DNA from: an uncultured Bacilli bacterium
Lineage (GTDB): Bacteria; Bacillota_I; Bacilli_A; RF39; UBA660
DNA length: 25,227 nucleotides
Assembly (NCBI GenBank): GCA_947632625.1
Contig: CANRPZ010000007.1
Location: 1 to 25,227, forward strand
Reading direction: 5' to 3'
Below, in pieces: positions 17,795-24,972 of the stretch. A program made the translations under genes and the position numbers. The notes below the pieces were generated by a model. The model did not search any database, had not been told where the DNA came from, and saw only the letters and a list, made by a program, of their open reading frames with translations. Numbering within the stretch: position 1 is the stretch's first letter; each line of letters begins with the position of its first letter.

Positions 17795-18827
17795 AATTTG
17801 TTTTCTTACCTTTTTTTATTAAAAAATAATAAAGGAATGTAAGAAGAACCAAAAAAATGATTAAAGCAGTAAAAATAGGAAATAAATAATAAATGGTTAA
17901 TTCATTTTTATAATATTTGCCAATAAATAGGAATGCAACAAAGAAAGTAAAAAGAACAAGTAGAGCATGAAGAAGATTACTTTTTTTAGGAATAAGTTCT
18001 TTTACTAATAAAGATGCCATGGATAAATAAATGAATTCATCAAATATCCAAGATAAAGCCACTACATTTTCAATTTTTTCAATAAAATTTAAAATTTTAA
18101 TTTCTTTTAAAATAATATATTCTGGAAATCGATAGATACTTGCTAGAATTGGACCAATAATTGCAATAATTAAAAACATTTTTAAAATTAAAGTTGCACT
18201 CCCTAAAAGGTAGGAAGCCGTTTGATTACTTTTTTCTGTGAGTAGCATAAGTAAAGAAGGAGAAACAGATAACGATACATAATAGAAAATAGATTTTAAA
18301 AAATCCGCTGTTGACGTTACAAAAAAGGGGAGTATATTTTCCATTTTGGCATAACCTAATAAAGTTGTTAAAGAAATTAAAGTTAAAAAGAAAGAAATGG
18401 GAAATAGGCAAGTGGCTACTCGAAATGTTGTAGTTTTACCATTTTTACTAATTCGAATTAATAAAAGAACCAAAGGAAGAGAAATAAACCAGATTGGTGT
18501 ATGAATTAAAAAGAAAGAACTGGCAAATAATTGAATAAAAGTAAGTCCTTCACAAAGCAGAAATAAACCATATAGTAAAAAAAGAATTCTTAAAAATATT
18601 CCCAAACCTTTCATTTCTTTTAAAAGTTCATTTAATGTTTTTTCTCCCTTATATTTTTCTATTTTATTAATTAAAAAAATGAAAATTAAACCGATTAAAG
18701 TACCTATAAGAAAAGCTAGAATACTATCTTGTCTTGCTATTCCGATAATAAGAGAAAAGCCAATCCCTAAAAATAGGGCTCTTGTTAAAAAATAGTGAAC
18801 TGAAAAATTTTCTAATTTACTCATCAT
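17793..18827 (-). CDS. gerB: Spore germination protein, GerB/GerAB-type permease
   Basis: Integral membrane B-subunit of a nutrient germinant receptor (APC-superfamily fold), acting in the spore inner membrane, where it is thought to bind the germinant. Seen: 344 aa with about ten hydrophobic segments spread over the whole protein and short polar loops; the length is usual for GerAB-type proteins. The start codon overlaps the gerC stop by 4 bases (ATGA) and GAGGTGA lies within the gerC end. An in-frame second ATG directly follows the first. It is the last gene of the gerA-gerC-gerB operon. The ligand cannot be predicted from sequence alone. I use 'gerB' for the B-subunit type, not for the B. 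subtilis gerB operon. Confidence 0.88.
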   Translation of the reverse strand: MMSKLENFSVHYFLTRALFLGIGFSLIIGIARQDSILAFLIGTLIGLIFIFLINKIEKYKGEKTLNELLKEMKGLGIFLRILFLLYGLFLLCEGLTFIQLFASSFFLIHTPIWFISLPLVLLLIRISKNGKTTTFRVATCLFPISFFLTLISLTTLLGYAKMENILPFFVTSTADFLKSIFYYVSLSVSPSLLMLLTEKSNQTASYLLGSATLILKMFLIIAIIGPILASIYRFPEYIILKEIKILNFIEKIENVVALSWIFDEFIYLSMASLLVKELIPKKSNLLHALLVLFTFFVAFLFIGKYYKNELTIYYLFPIFTALIIFLVLLTFLYYFLIKKGKKTN

Positions 18828-19906
18828 GATTTCACCTCAAATATTAAACCATTTCGATTTATAATAGCTGTTGCATTTAAGTTATAATGCAATTTTGTAA
18901 AGTCAATTTCTTTTTTATATTTTTGATAATAGCTTTGTTCAATTCGTAAAATATCACTTTCATTTTGTAAACTTTTATTTAGGACACTTTGCATATTTTG
19001 GATTAATTTTTCTTTAATTTTTTCTTGGATTTTTTCATAAGTTTCGACTTTTTTAAAATCCATATTACAATGATTTTCAACAATACGAGTTTCGATTTCA
19101 GTTTTTATTGTAACCTCGTTTTCTTGAATGAGAGTATCACTTTTAGGAGTATTAAAGGTAGTCAAAACAATAAAGTTATTTTCATCATCTGGACAATTAA
19201 TTTTTAAATGAATTTCTTTAGATTCGCCATTCATAACATTAAAAGTAGCACTTTCTTCTTCGGTTAAGTAATCTTGCATTTCATAACTTTTAAAAATAGC
19301 GATAGGTCCAAGTTTTAAAATATCGTCTTTTAATTCAATAGAAGAAGCATATGTATCTTTTCTAGGGTCAATTATATTCATCACAAATTGCTCAAAATTT
19401 AATTCTGCTGCAATATGGTTAGAATAAATGTCACTATCAATTAAATTGGCAATTGCAGTACTTGTAACAGGATTGTTTTTATCGGAATGACCAAGAATTT
19501 CAAAAGCACTAACTCCTTTAGCAATAGTTAAATAAAAAATATTTCGAATATGATTATCGCGAATTAAAAAATCAATAATCTCTTCAATATGCTTTTTGGC
19601 AACCTCTTCACTGATGATAATTGTTTTTAAATGCGCCATGTAAGGAAGATGGGCAATTTCTAAAGAAGCATTGGAAAACGCTTCCGATATCGATTTCCCT
19701 GAACCATAGGAAAATAATACTTTTTCACTTGTATCATTGTTTTCTTTATTTTGGGTGTTTAATATTTCAAAAGAAACATCATAATGATCCATTTCATAAT
19801 CAATAGAAATTCCAGATACAATGGCCATATCATTTAATTCCGTGTAATCAAAACATCCGGTACAAAATAGAAGAACAAAACTAATTAAACATAACCATTT
19901 TTTCAT
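18824..19906 (-). CDS. gerC: Spore germination lipoprotein, GerC/GerAC type
   Basis: C-subunit of the germinant receptor, a lipoprotein attached to the outer face of the spore inner membrane. Seen: MKKW followed by a hydrophobic signal (residues 4-17) and the lipid-attachment cysteine C18 in CTGCFDYTELND, which matches the GerC-typical GCWDYREIN pattern. The -3 residue is Cys rather than the usual Leu, a mild oddity. The ~340-residue mature part contains SGISIDYE and a YGSGKSISEAF segment like those in the GerAC family. 360 aa is normal. Both ends overlap the neighbours by 4 bases (gerA upstream, gerB downstream), so the three proteins are translationally coupled and probably made in equal amounts. 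Confidence 0.9.
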   Translation of the reverse strand: MKKWLCLISFVLLFCTGCFDYTELNDMAIVSGISIDYEMDHYDVSFEILNTQNKENNDTSEKVLFSYGSGKSISEAFSNASLEIAHLPYMAHLKTIIISEEVAKKHIEEIIDFLIRDNHIRNIFYLTIAKGVSAFEILGHSDKNNPVTSTAIANLIDSDIYSNHIAAELNFEQFVMNIIDPRKDTYASSIELKDDILKLGPIAIFKSYEMQDYLTEEESATFNVMNGESKEIHLKINCPDDENNFIVLTTFNTPKSDTLIQENEVTIKTEIETRIVENHCNMDFKKVETYEKIQEKIKEKLIQNMQSVLNKSLQNESDILRIEQSYYQKYKKEIDFTKLHYNLNATAIINRNGLIFEVKS

Positions 19907-21342
19907 GTTTTTTTCACCCTTTTCTTTATCACATTTTTATGTGCTAATAATTTACTACGTTTGGTATCATTTACATATTTTACTTTAAATAAAGTCTTTT
20001 TAATGTAGGTAAAATCAAAAGGTACGATTGGATAATAGTAAGGTTTTCCAGCCGTTTTAACACTGGTGATGTGAATACAAAAATAAATAAGACCTAAAGC
20101 AATTCCGAATAATCCATACATAGAAGCAAGTATTAAAAAAATAAAGCGAAAATAGCGAATAGCATTAATAACCTCTAATTCTGTAAATATCAAACTAGTA
20201 ATAAATGTAAAAGCAATAATGATAATCATAATAGGACTTACAATACCTGCAGAAACTGCTGCCTCTCCTAAAACTAAAGCCCCTAAAATAGAAATGGCAC
20301 TCCCATAACTACTAGGAAATCTTAAATCACTTTCCCGTAAAATTTCACAAACAATAATCATAACCAAAGCTTCGATAATAGTGGGAAAGGGCACCTCGGC
20401 ATTTTGCATAGCAAAATTTACAAGTAAACTAGTAGGAATTGTTTCCATATTATAATTGACAAGAGCAATATAGACCCCTGGAATCATCATTGTTAAGAAG
20501 AAGGAAGCAAAACGCAAAACTTTTAAAAAATTTACATTGATATTTCGATTATAATTATCGACAACGGGGTTAATAAAATCAGCAAAAAAAGCCGGTAAAA
20601 TCAAAACAAATGGCGAGGTATCAACCATAATACATACTTTTCCTTCTAATAAAGCATTGGCAATCACATCGGGTCGTTCACTTTGAGAAACCGTTGGAAA
20701 AGGGGTTGTTTCATCTTCTGATAAAATATTAGCAACAATACCTGCATCAATAATACCATCAACATCAATTTTGGCAAGTTTATCCTTGATGCTATTTACT
20801 ATATTCATATCCGTAATATCATCAAAATACAAAATTTGAACTTTCGTATTCGTTTTTCTTCCCATATTTAAGTCATCACTTTTTAAATGGCTTGATTTAA
20901 TACGACGTTTTAAAAGACCTAAATTAATTTGGATATTTTCTGTAAAAGCATCACTTGGACCATAGATGGATTTTTGAACCTCGGGAACACTTACGCTTCT
21001 ATTAATATCTGCTTTCGTTTCAAAAGCCAGTATTTCATTTTCAGTTAAAACTAAAGTAAACCCATTGGTTAAGTAATATTCCATTTGGTCTGGTTCATTT
21101 ATTTTGACTGTATTTGGTCCAGGAATAATACTTGCAATATCTTTTTTCTTAACATTTTTTAAATTATTAATTTTCGTTAATCCTTTTAAGATATAATCAT
21201 TAACTTTATCACTACCTGTGACCGTTTCTAAATAAATAACATAAATATCATGGAAATGTTTGGTACTTATTTTTTTTACAATAAAATCAGAATTCTTTTC
21301 AAATTCTTTTTCTAATCGTTTAAGTAGTTCTTCTTGTGGCAT
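19903..21342 (-). CDS. gerA: Spore germination protein, GerA/GerAA type
   Basis: A-subunit of the germinant receptor. The protein has a soluble N-terminal part (about residues 1-240, with SVSVPEVQKSIYGPSDAFTE, the PEVQ...GP.E.F pattern of GerA). A membrane part follows, containing PGVYIALVNYN, PFPTIIEALVM and RFPSSYGSAISILGALVLGEAAV. It ends in a short basic cytoplasmic tail. Recent family work describes these receptors as germinant-gated ion channels in the spore inner membrane. An ATG at 21354 gives 483 aa, but it has no ribosome binding site and would coincide with the expected transcription start of the SigG-like promoter. I therefore prefer the ATG at 21342 with GGTGA five bases upstream (479 aa). 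First gene of the coupled gerA-gerC-gerB operon. Confidence 0.92.
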   Translation of the reverse strand: MPQEELLKRLEKEFEKNSDFIVKKISTKHFHDIYVIYLETVTGSDKVNDYILKGLTKINNLKNVKKKDIASIIPGPNTVKINEPDQMEYYLTNGFTLVLTENEILAFETKADINRSVSVPEVQKSIYGPSDAFTENIQINLGLLKRRIKSSHLKSDDLNMGRKTNTKVQILYFDDITDMNIVNSIKDKLAKIDVDGIIDAGIVANILSEDETTPFPTVSQSERPDVIANALLEGKVCIMVDTSPFVLILPAFFADFINPVVDNYNRNINVNFLKVLRFASFFLTMMIPGVYIALVNYNMETIPTSLLVNFAMQNAEVPFPTIIEALVMIIVCEILRESDLRFPSSYGSAISILGALVLGEAAVSAGIVSPIMIIIIAFTFITSLIFTELEVINAIRYFRFIFLILASMYGLFGIALGLIYFCIHITSVKTAGKPYYYPIVPFDFTYIKKTLFKVKYVNDTKRSKLLAHKNVIKKRVKKT

Positions 21343-21357
21343 AGGAATCACCATTAT

Positions 21358-21386
21358 TAGTATGAACGAAAAAACACCCTATATAC
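21358..21386 (-). promoter_or_regulatory. SigG-type (forespore) promoter of the ger operon
   Basis: On the minus strand, GTATA (21386-21382), a 17-base spacer, then CATACTA (21364-21358). This fits the B. subtilis SigG pattern GHATR-N17/18-CATnnTA at every defined position. It lies directly upstream of gerA, and germination-receptor operons are classical SigG targets. The leader to the ATG at 21342 would be very short. Confidence 0.65.
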
Positions 21387-21421
21387 CCAAAGTTCGTGTA
21401 TAATAAAGGTGGTGTTTGTAT

Positions 21422-22621
21422 ATGTATGAAATAGAAATTAAACGATTAGACGATCAGGGTAGAGGGATTGGTTTTATTGAAAATAAAATTACGTTTATTA
21501 AAAATGCTCTACCAGGAGAAATAGTAGTTTGTAAAATAACGAAAGAAACCAAAAAATACAATTTAGGTGAGGTTTTAGAATACAAAAAGAAAAGTAAAAA
21601 ACGAATAGAAGCCAAGTGTCCTTATTTTTCCGTTTGTGGGGGTTGTACTTTAGAACATTTAGAATATCAAGATGCATTAGAATTTAAAAAAGAGAAAGTA
21701 AAGCGTATTTTAGAAAACGAACACATTCATTATCCTGAAATACAAGTGATAGAAAATAAAAATCCATATTTTTATCGTAATAAGCTTTCTTTGAAAATTA
21801 TGAATGGTGCTATTGGTTTTTTTGAAGAAAATAGTCATACCCTAATTCCCATTGAACAATGTTTTCTAGCTCGTCCTTGTTTAAATGAAGCAATAAATGT
21901 TATAAAAACTTTTTCTCTTACCAATGGTGAAATTATTTTGCGTTGTAATACAAATGATGAAATTTTAATTTCTATTAAAACCAAGGATTTGTTTGCAATA
22001 AAAGAAGCGGATTTTGGTCATGTAAAAATAGTAGGAATTGTTTTAAATGATAAATGTATATATGGAATGCCTTATTTTTATGAACGAATCCATCATTTAT
22101 TATTTAAAATTAGTTATGATGCGTTCTTCCAAATAAATCCCTATATTGCAAATTGCTTATTTGAAGAAATTGAAAAAAATATAGATCCCTCTAATATGGT
22201 CCTTGATTTGTATTCTGGCGTTGGTGTTCTTGGACTTGTTGCTTCAAAGAAATCTAAAAAAGTCATAAGCATTGAAATTATTAAAAATGCCGTTATAGAT
22301 AATATTGAAAATTGCAAACTAAATAAATGTAGCAATCTCTATCCTGTACTTGGCGATGCGAAAACAACTCTACCAAAAATAAAAGAAAGTTTTGATACAA
22401 TCCTTGTAGATCCTCCAAGAAAAGGATTGGATAAAAATTCTTTACAACTTTTATTGCAAAGCAAAGCCAAAAAAATTATCTATATTTCCTGTGATCCATT
22501 TACGCTTGCCAGAGATTTAAAAGAGTTACAAAGTGTTTATGAAATAAAAAAATTTATGTTATTTGATATGTTTAGTTATACGTACCATGTGGAAAGTTTA
22601 TGTGTGTTAAAATTAAAATAA
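21422..22621 (+). CDS. rlmCD: 23S rRNA (uracil-5-)-methyltransferase, RlmCD/RumA family
   Basis: Makes 5-methyluridine in 23S rRNA with SAM; in Bacillus one enzyme (RlmCD) serves U747 and U1939. Seen: an N-terminal TRAM-like RNA-binding segment (about residues 1-55); the [4Fe-4S] cysteines C66, C72, C75 and C147 (CPYFSVCGGC plus EQC); the SAM motif LDLYSGVGVLGL; DPPRKGLD; and the nucleophile C357 in YISCDPFTLARDL. The frame is open from a TTG at 21416, but the ATG at 21422 has GGTGGTG (21408-21414) at 7 bases, so I chose it (399 aa, slightly short for the family). It is divergent from the ger operon, with about 80 bases between them. The symbol is by family and could equally be a sister paralogue (RlmD-like). 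Confidence 0.88.
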   Translation: MYEIEIKRLDDQGRGIGFIENKITFIKNALPGEIVVCKITKETKKYNLGEVLEYKKKSKKRIEAKCPYFSVCGGCTLEHLEYQDALEFKKEKVKRILENEHIHYPEIQVIENKNPYFYRNKLSLKIMNGAIGFFEENSHTLIPIEQCFLARPCLNEAINVIKTFSLTNGEIILRCNTNDEILISIKTKDLFAIKEADFGHVKIVGIVLNDKCIYGMPYFYERIHHLLFKISYDAFFQINPYIANCLFEEIEKNIDPSNMVLDLYSGVGVLGLVASKKSKKVISIEIIKNAVIDNIENCKLNKCSNLYPVLGDAKTTLPKIKESFDTILVDPPRKGLDKNSLQLLLQSKAKKIIYISCDPFTLARDLKELQSVYEIKKFMLFDMFSYTYHVESLCVLKLK

Positions 22622-22708
22622 ATCCTTACAAATAAAGGAAAAAAATCAACTATTCAGCTGTGTTAAAAAATAATCTTTATACATAATAAATTTCTAAAAA
22701 ATTGTACT

Positions 22709-22744
22709 AAATGCTCACATAGTTATTGACTAATGTGAGTATTT
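22709..22744. repeat. Long imperfect inverted repeat (possible operator) upstream of the decayed regulator
   Basis: The arm 22709-22723 (core CTCACATAGT) pairs with 22729-22744 (core ACTAATGTGAG) around a 5-base loop, with one bulge and one G-T type pair. It overlaps a possible -35 TTGACT (22727-22732), which pairs poorly with TAAAAA at 22749-22754. No T-run follows on the plus strand, so it is not an obvious terminator. It could be an operator of the former regulator gene just downstream. Confidence 0.5.
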
Positions 22745-22771
22745 AAGTTAAAAATAAAGTGAGTGATAAAA

Positions 22772-22980
22772 ATGTTATGTACACATAAAGAATTGTTAAA
22801 TGAATATAAGTCAAATTATTAAGTAAAAAAAACAGTAAAAGAGCAAAAATTTTTAAGAGGTTGTCTGTCTAGGATATATTTGAGTTTACCTTAAGTGCTA
22901 TGGTCTTTATTGATGAAATATAACATAATGAACAGATTTATTTTTATTTTATGTTCATAATAAAACTTAGAAAGAGAAGA
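22772..22980 (+). pseudogene. Decayed gene remnant, possibly AbiEi-like antitoxin/HTH regulator
   Basis: The interval between rlmCD and the DUF1016 gene holds no intact gene. An ATG at 22772 with GTGAGTGA upstream begins LCTHKELLNEYKSNY, then a TAA stop (22820-22822), then in the same frame VKKTVKEQKFLRG...RIY to a second stop. Reading the TAA as CAA gives a continuous KELLNEYKSNYQVKKTVKEQ segment. It resembles the start of AbiEi-family winged-helix antitoxins (E-L-L-x-x-Y...K-x-x-K-E-x-K...GIY), from memory. Further downstream another frame contains FTLSAMVFIDEI and NEQIYFYF, which might be more of the same gene. The family assignment is weak. That nothing here is intact is clear. Confidence 0.3.
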
Positions 22981-22984
22981 AATA

Positions 22985-24004
22985 ATGAGTAATTTAATAA
23001 AAAAAGATGAACGTTATGATGATTTTTCAAAAGTTATTGAAATGATAGAAACCAGAAGAAATAATGCTTATAGAAAAGTAAATGAAGAATTGATATCTTT
23101 ATACTGGGATGTAGGGCATTTTGTTAGTGAACAAATAGTGAGTAATAAATGGGGAAATAAGGTTGTTGATAATTTAGCAATGTTTATTAAAAATAAATAC
23201 CCAACTTTACAGGGCTTTAGCCGAAGAGGAATTTATAGAATGGTTCAATTCTACGAAACTTATAAAGATGATGAAATTGTGTCACCGCTGGTGACACAAT
23301 TAAGCTGGACTAATAATTTACTAATATTATCAAGCACTAAAACTAAAGAAGAAAGAGAATTTTATATTAAAATGGCTATTAAAAATAATTATTCCAAGGC
23401 TGAATTAAATCGTCAACTTTCTAGTGCATACTACGAAAGGTATATGTTATCCGATGGAAAAGCATTACCATCAGCTACAAAAACTATTGACGAAGATGAT
23501 TATCCAAATACTAAATTATTAGATTTATATTCTTTAGAATTTTTAGATTTGCCAAATGAATATTCTGAAGCTGATTTAAGAAAAGCTATTATTAAAAATA
23601 TGAAAAACTTTATTTTAGAAATAGGGAAATCTTTTACTTTTGTTGGAGAAGAATATAGAGTCCAAGTAGGAAATGAAGATTTTTTTATCGACTTGTTATT
23701 TTATAACCGAGATTTATCTTGTTTAGTAGCTTTTGAATTAAAAGTTGGAAAATTTAAACCTGAATATGTTTCCAAAATGGATTTTTATTTAGAAGCTTTA
23801 GATAGACAAGAAAAGAAAAATAATGAAAATCCAAGTGTAGGAATAATATTATGCGCTGATAAAGATGTAAAAGTAGTAGAATACGCAATGAGTAGAACAA
23901 TGTCTCCAACAATGATTGCAGAATATAAATTAAAATTAATAGATAAGAAACTATTAGAAAATAAATTAAAAGAAATATCTATTTTAGTAGAAGGAACAAA
24001 ATAG
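22985..24004 (+). CDS. PD-(D/E)XK nuclease, DUF1016 (YhcG) family
   Basis: A 339-aa protein with the two-part DUF1016 architecture. An N-terminal winged-helix-like region (about residues 10-160: NEELISLYWDVGHFVSEQ, GFSRRGIYRMVQFYETY, SWTNNLLIL) is followed by a C-terminal PD-(D/E)XK nuclease domain. The nuclease residues are intact: D236 in FFIDLLFYNRDL, then E251 and K253 in FELKVGKFKPE. The family is often found near restriction-modification loci, phages and mobile elements, but no methylase or specificity gene is present here. Start ATG 22985 with AAGAGAAGA upstream. It is the only intact gene in a 1.5 kb stretch otherwise made of decayed or non-coding sequence, which suggests acquisition. 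Its target and role are unknown. Confidence 0.88.
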   Translation: MSNLIKKDERYDDFSKVIEMIETRRNNAYRKVNEELISLYWDVGHFVSEQIVSNKWGNKVVDNLAMFIKNKYPTLQGFSRRGIYRMVQFYETYKDDEIVSPLVTQLSWTNNLLILSSTKTKEEREFYIKMAIKNNYSKAELNRQLSSAYYERYMLSDGKALPSATKTIDEDDYPNTKLLDLYSLEFLDLPNEYSEADLRKAIIKNMKNFILEIGKSFTFVGEEYRVQVGNEDFFIDLLFYNRDLSCLVAFELKVGKFKPEYVSKMDFYLEALDRQEKKNNENPSVGIILCADKDVKVVEYAMSRTMSPTMIAEYKLKLIDKKLLENKLKEISILVEGTK

Positions 24005-24125
24005 ATTAAACTCTATTTTATGATATAGTCAGTTATGATCAAACATATAAAATTCAATTATTCATAATGTATGAACTAGCCATTTAGAAAGCAGGGTTGT
24101 GTTAGAAAAAAATTAATATTAAAAC

Positions 24126-24178
24126 CCATTCCCTTTTGAACTAAAAAATATTAAAATTTTAGTTAGAAAGGGAATAGG
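24126..24178. repeat. Long near-perfect hairpin upstream of the transglutaminase-like gene
   Basis: The left arm 24126-24146 (CC, ATTCCCTTT, then AACTAAAA) pairs with the right arm 24157-24178 (TTTTAGTT, AAAGGGAAT, then GG) around a 10-base AT loop. There is one mismatch, one G-U pair and one bulged A. It ends 18 bases before the next start codon. No T-tract follows the right arm, so it is not a normal terminator. It could be an mRNA leader structure, an operator, or the trace of a small inverted-repeat element. Confidence 0.6.
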
Positions 24179-24196
24179 ATACGAGGTGATAAACAT

Positions 24197-24795
24197 ATGA
24201 AAAATTATAATCTTTTATTTCAAGAAGAATTTCATAATTCTCAAAATATTGATGAAACATTTGCTGAACTTTGTGATAAGAAAGGTCTAAAAGAGGTAAA
24301 AATAGAGAAGGTAAATGATAAAAATGTTTCTCAACTTATTATTAATAAAGAAAATATTTCTATTATAGCAACTCCTTTATCAAAACTATTACCTGTTTCT
24401 TTAGAAATTTGTCCAGATTTAGAAGATGATACAAGAGTGGGTACTTGTTTTACAAAAGCTCTAACCGTAGCAAGACATTTAGGACAAGATAATACGATTG
24501 TTACTGGGTATTGTTAGATAAATCTAGATTTTTACATAGTTTTGTAGAAACAACACTAAATGGAGAAGAGGTCGTTATTGATGGAACATTAAACGCCATT
24601 ATGAATAAGGATGGTTACTATACATTTCGTCATATAAAACCTTTAACTAAAATTTCAAATCAAACATTACAGGAAGATATGGAAAAATATTTGTATAAAA
24701 TTAAAGAGTTTTCTCCAGAAGTATATTTTGTATTTCGTGATGAAATTATTAGAGACTTTGAAAAAAACGATGAATTATTCAATATAAAAAGATAG
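24197..24795 (+). pseudogene. Frameshifted transglutaminase-like (Cys-His-Asp) protein gene
   Basis: Two adjacent reading frames look like halves of one ~199-aa protein. The first runs from ATG 24197 (AGGTGA ribosome binding site) to TAG at 24515-24517, with C84 in VGTCFTKALTVARHLG and ending IVTGYC. The second continues in the -1 frame from about 24511: LLDKSRFLHSFVE, EEVVIDGTLNAIMN, to TAG at 24793-24795. The order GxC(F)...A, then LHSFVE, then VIDGTLN is the Cys-His-Asp pattern of transglutaminase-like/papain-like folds: Cys at 24446-24448, His at 24535-24537, Asp at 24580-24582. The frameshift puts Cys in one product and His and Asp in the other, so neither half should be active alone. 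No slippery heptamer is seen at the junction. An assembly error is the main alternative. The fold is an inference. Confidence 0.6.
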
Positions 24796-24865
24796 ACGTA
24801 AAGTATGATAGAAAAATAGCAGCCTTATTACCAATATTAGCTGAGATTTGCTTTTTAGTAAGTAG

Positions 24866-24888
24866 TTTCTTAAAAAAAGAAATTTTTT
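24866..24888 (+). terminator. Weak terminator-like hairpin
   Basis: TTTCTT (24866-24871) pairs with AAGAAA (24877-24882) across an A5 loop, followed by six T residues (24883-24888). The stem has a single G-C pair, so its strength is doubtful. Confidence 0.3.
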
Positions 24889-24936
24889 ATGTAGTTTTAG
24901 GTTTTTTATAGATTTTTATTTGTATAAAAATGATAA

Positions 24937-24972
24937 AAAAATAATTCTTGTTTTTGAGCAAGAATTATTTTT
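24937..24972. terminator. Bidirectional terminator before the ZIP transporter end
   Basis: AAAAATAATTCTTG (24937-24950) pairs perfectly with CAAGAATTATTTTT (24959-24972) around an 8-base loop. The flanking A-run and T-run fit termination from both directions: the transglutaminase-like gene on the plus strand and the ZIP transporter on the minus strand, whose stop codon overlaps the stem. Confidence 0.75.

Noticed and set aside
21399..21404. TATAAT as a promoter for rlmCD
   Set aside because: It is only 3 bases before the ribosome binding site, so a transcript from it would start within the Shine-Dalgarno, and there is no -35; not listed as a feature.
22709..22744. Palindromes at 22709 and 24126 as part of a CRISPR array or flanking repeats of one element
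   Set aside because: The two hairpins do not share sequence, and there are no regularly spaced direct repeats.
24500..24520. Programmed -1 ribosomal frameshift in the transglutaminase-like gene
   Set aside because: No X-XXY-YYZ heptamer precedes the stop and no obvious downstream stimulatory structure was seen; a mutation or assembly error is simpler.
24774..24911. 45-codon open stretch with a hydrophobic segment (KIAALLPILAEICFLVSSFL) after the transglutaminase-like gene
   Set aside because: It has no ATG, GTG or TTG start with a ribosome binding site and overlaps the end of the preceding frame; it may be a remnant but is not supportable as a gene.
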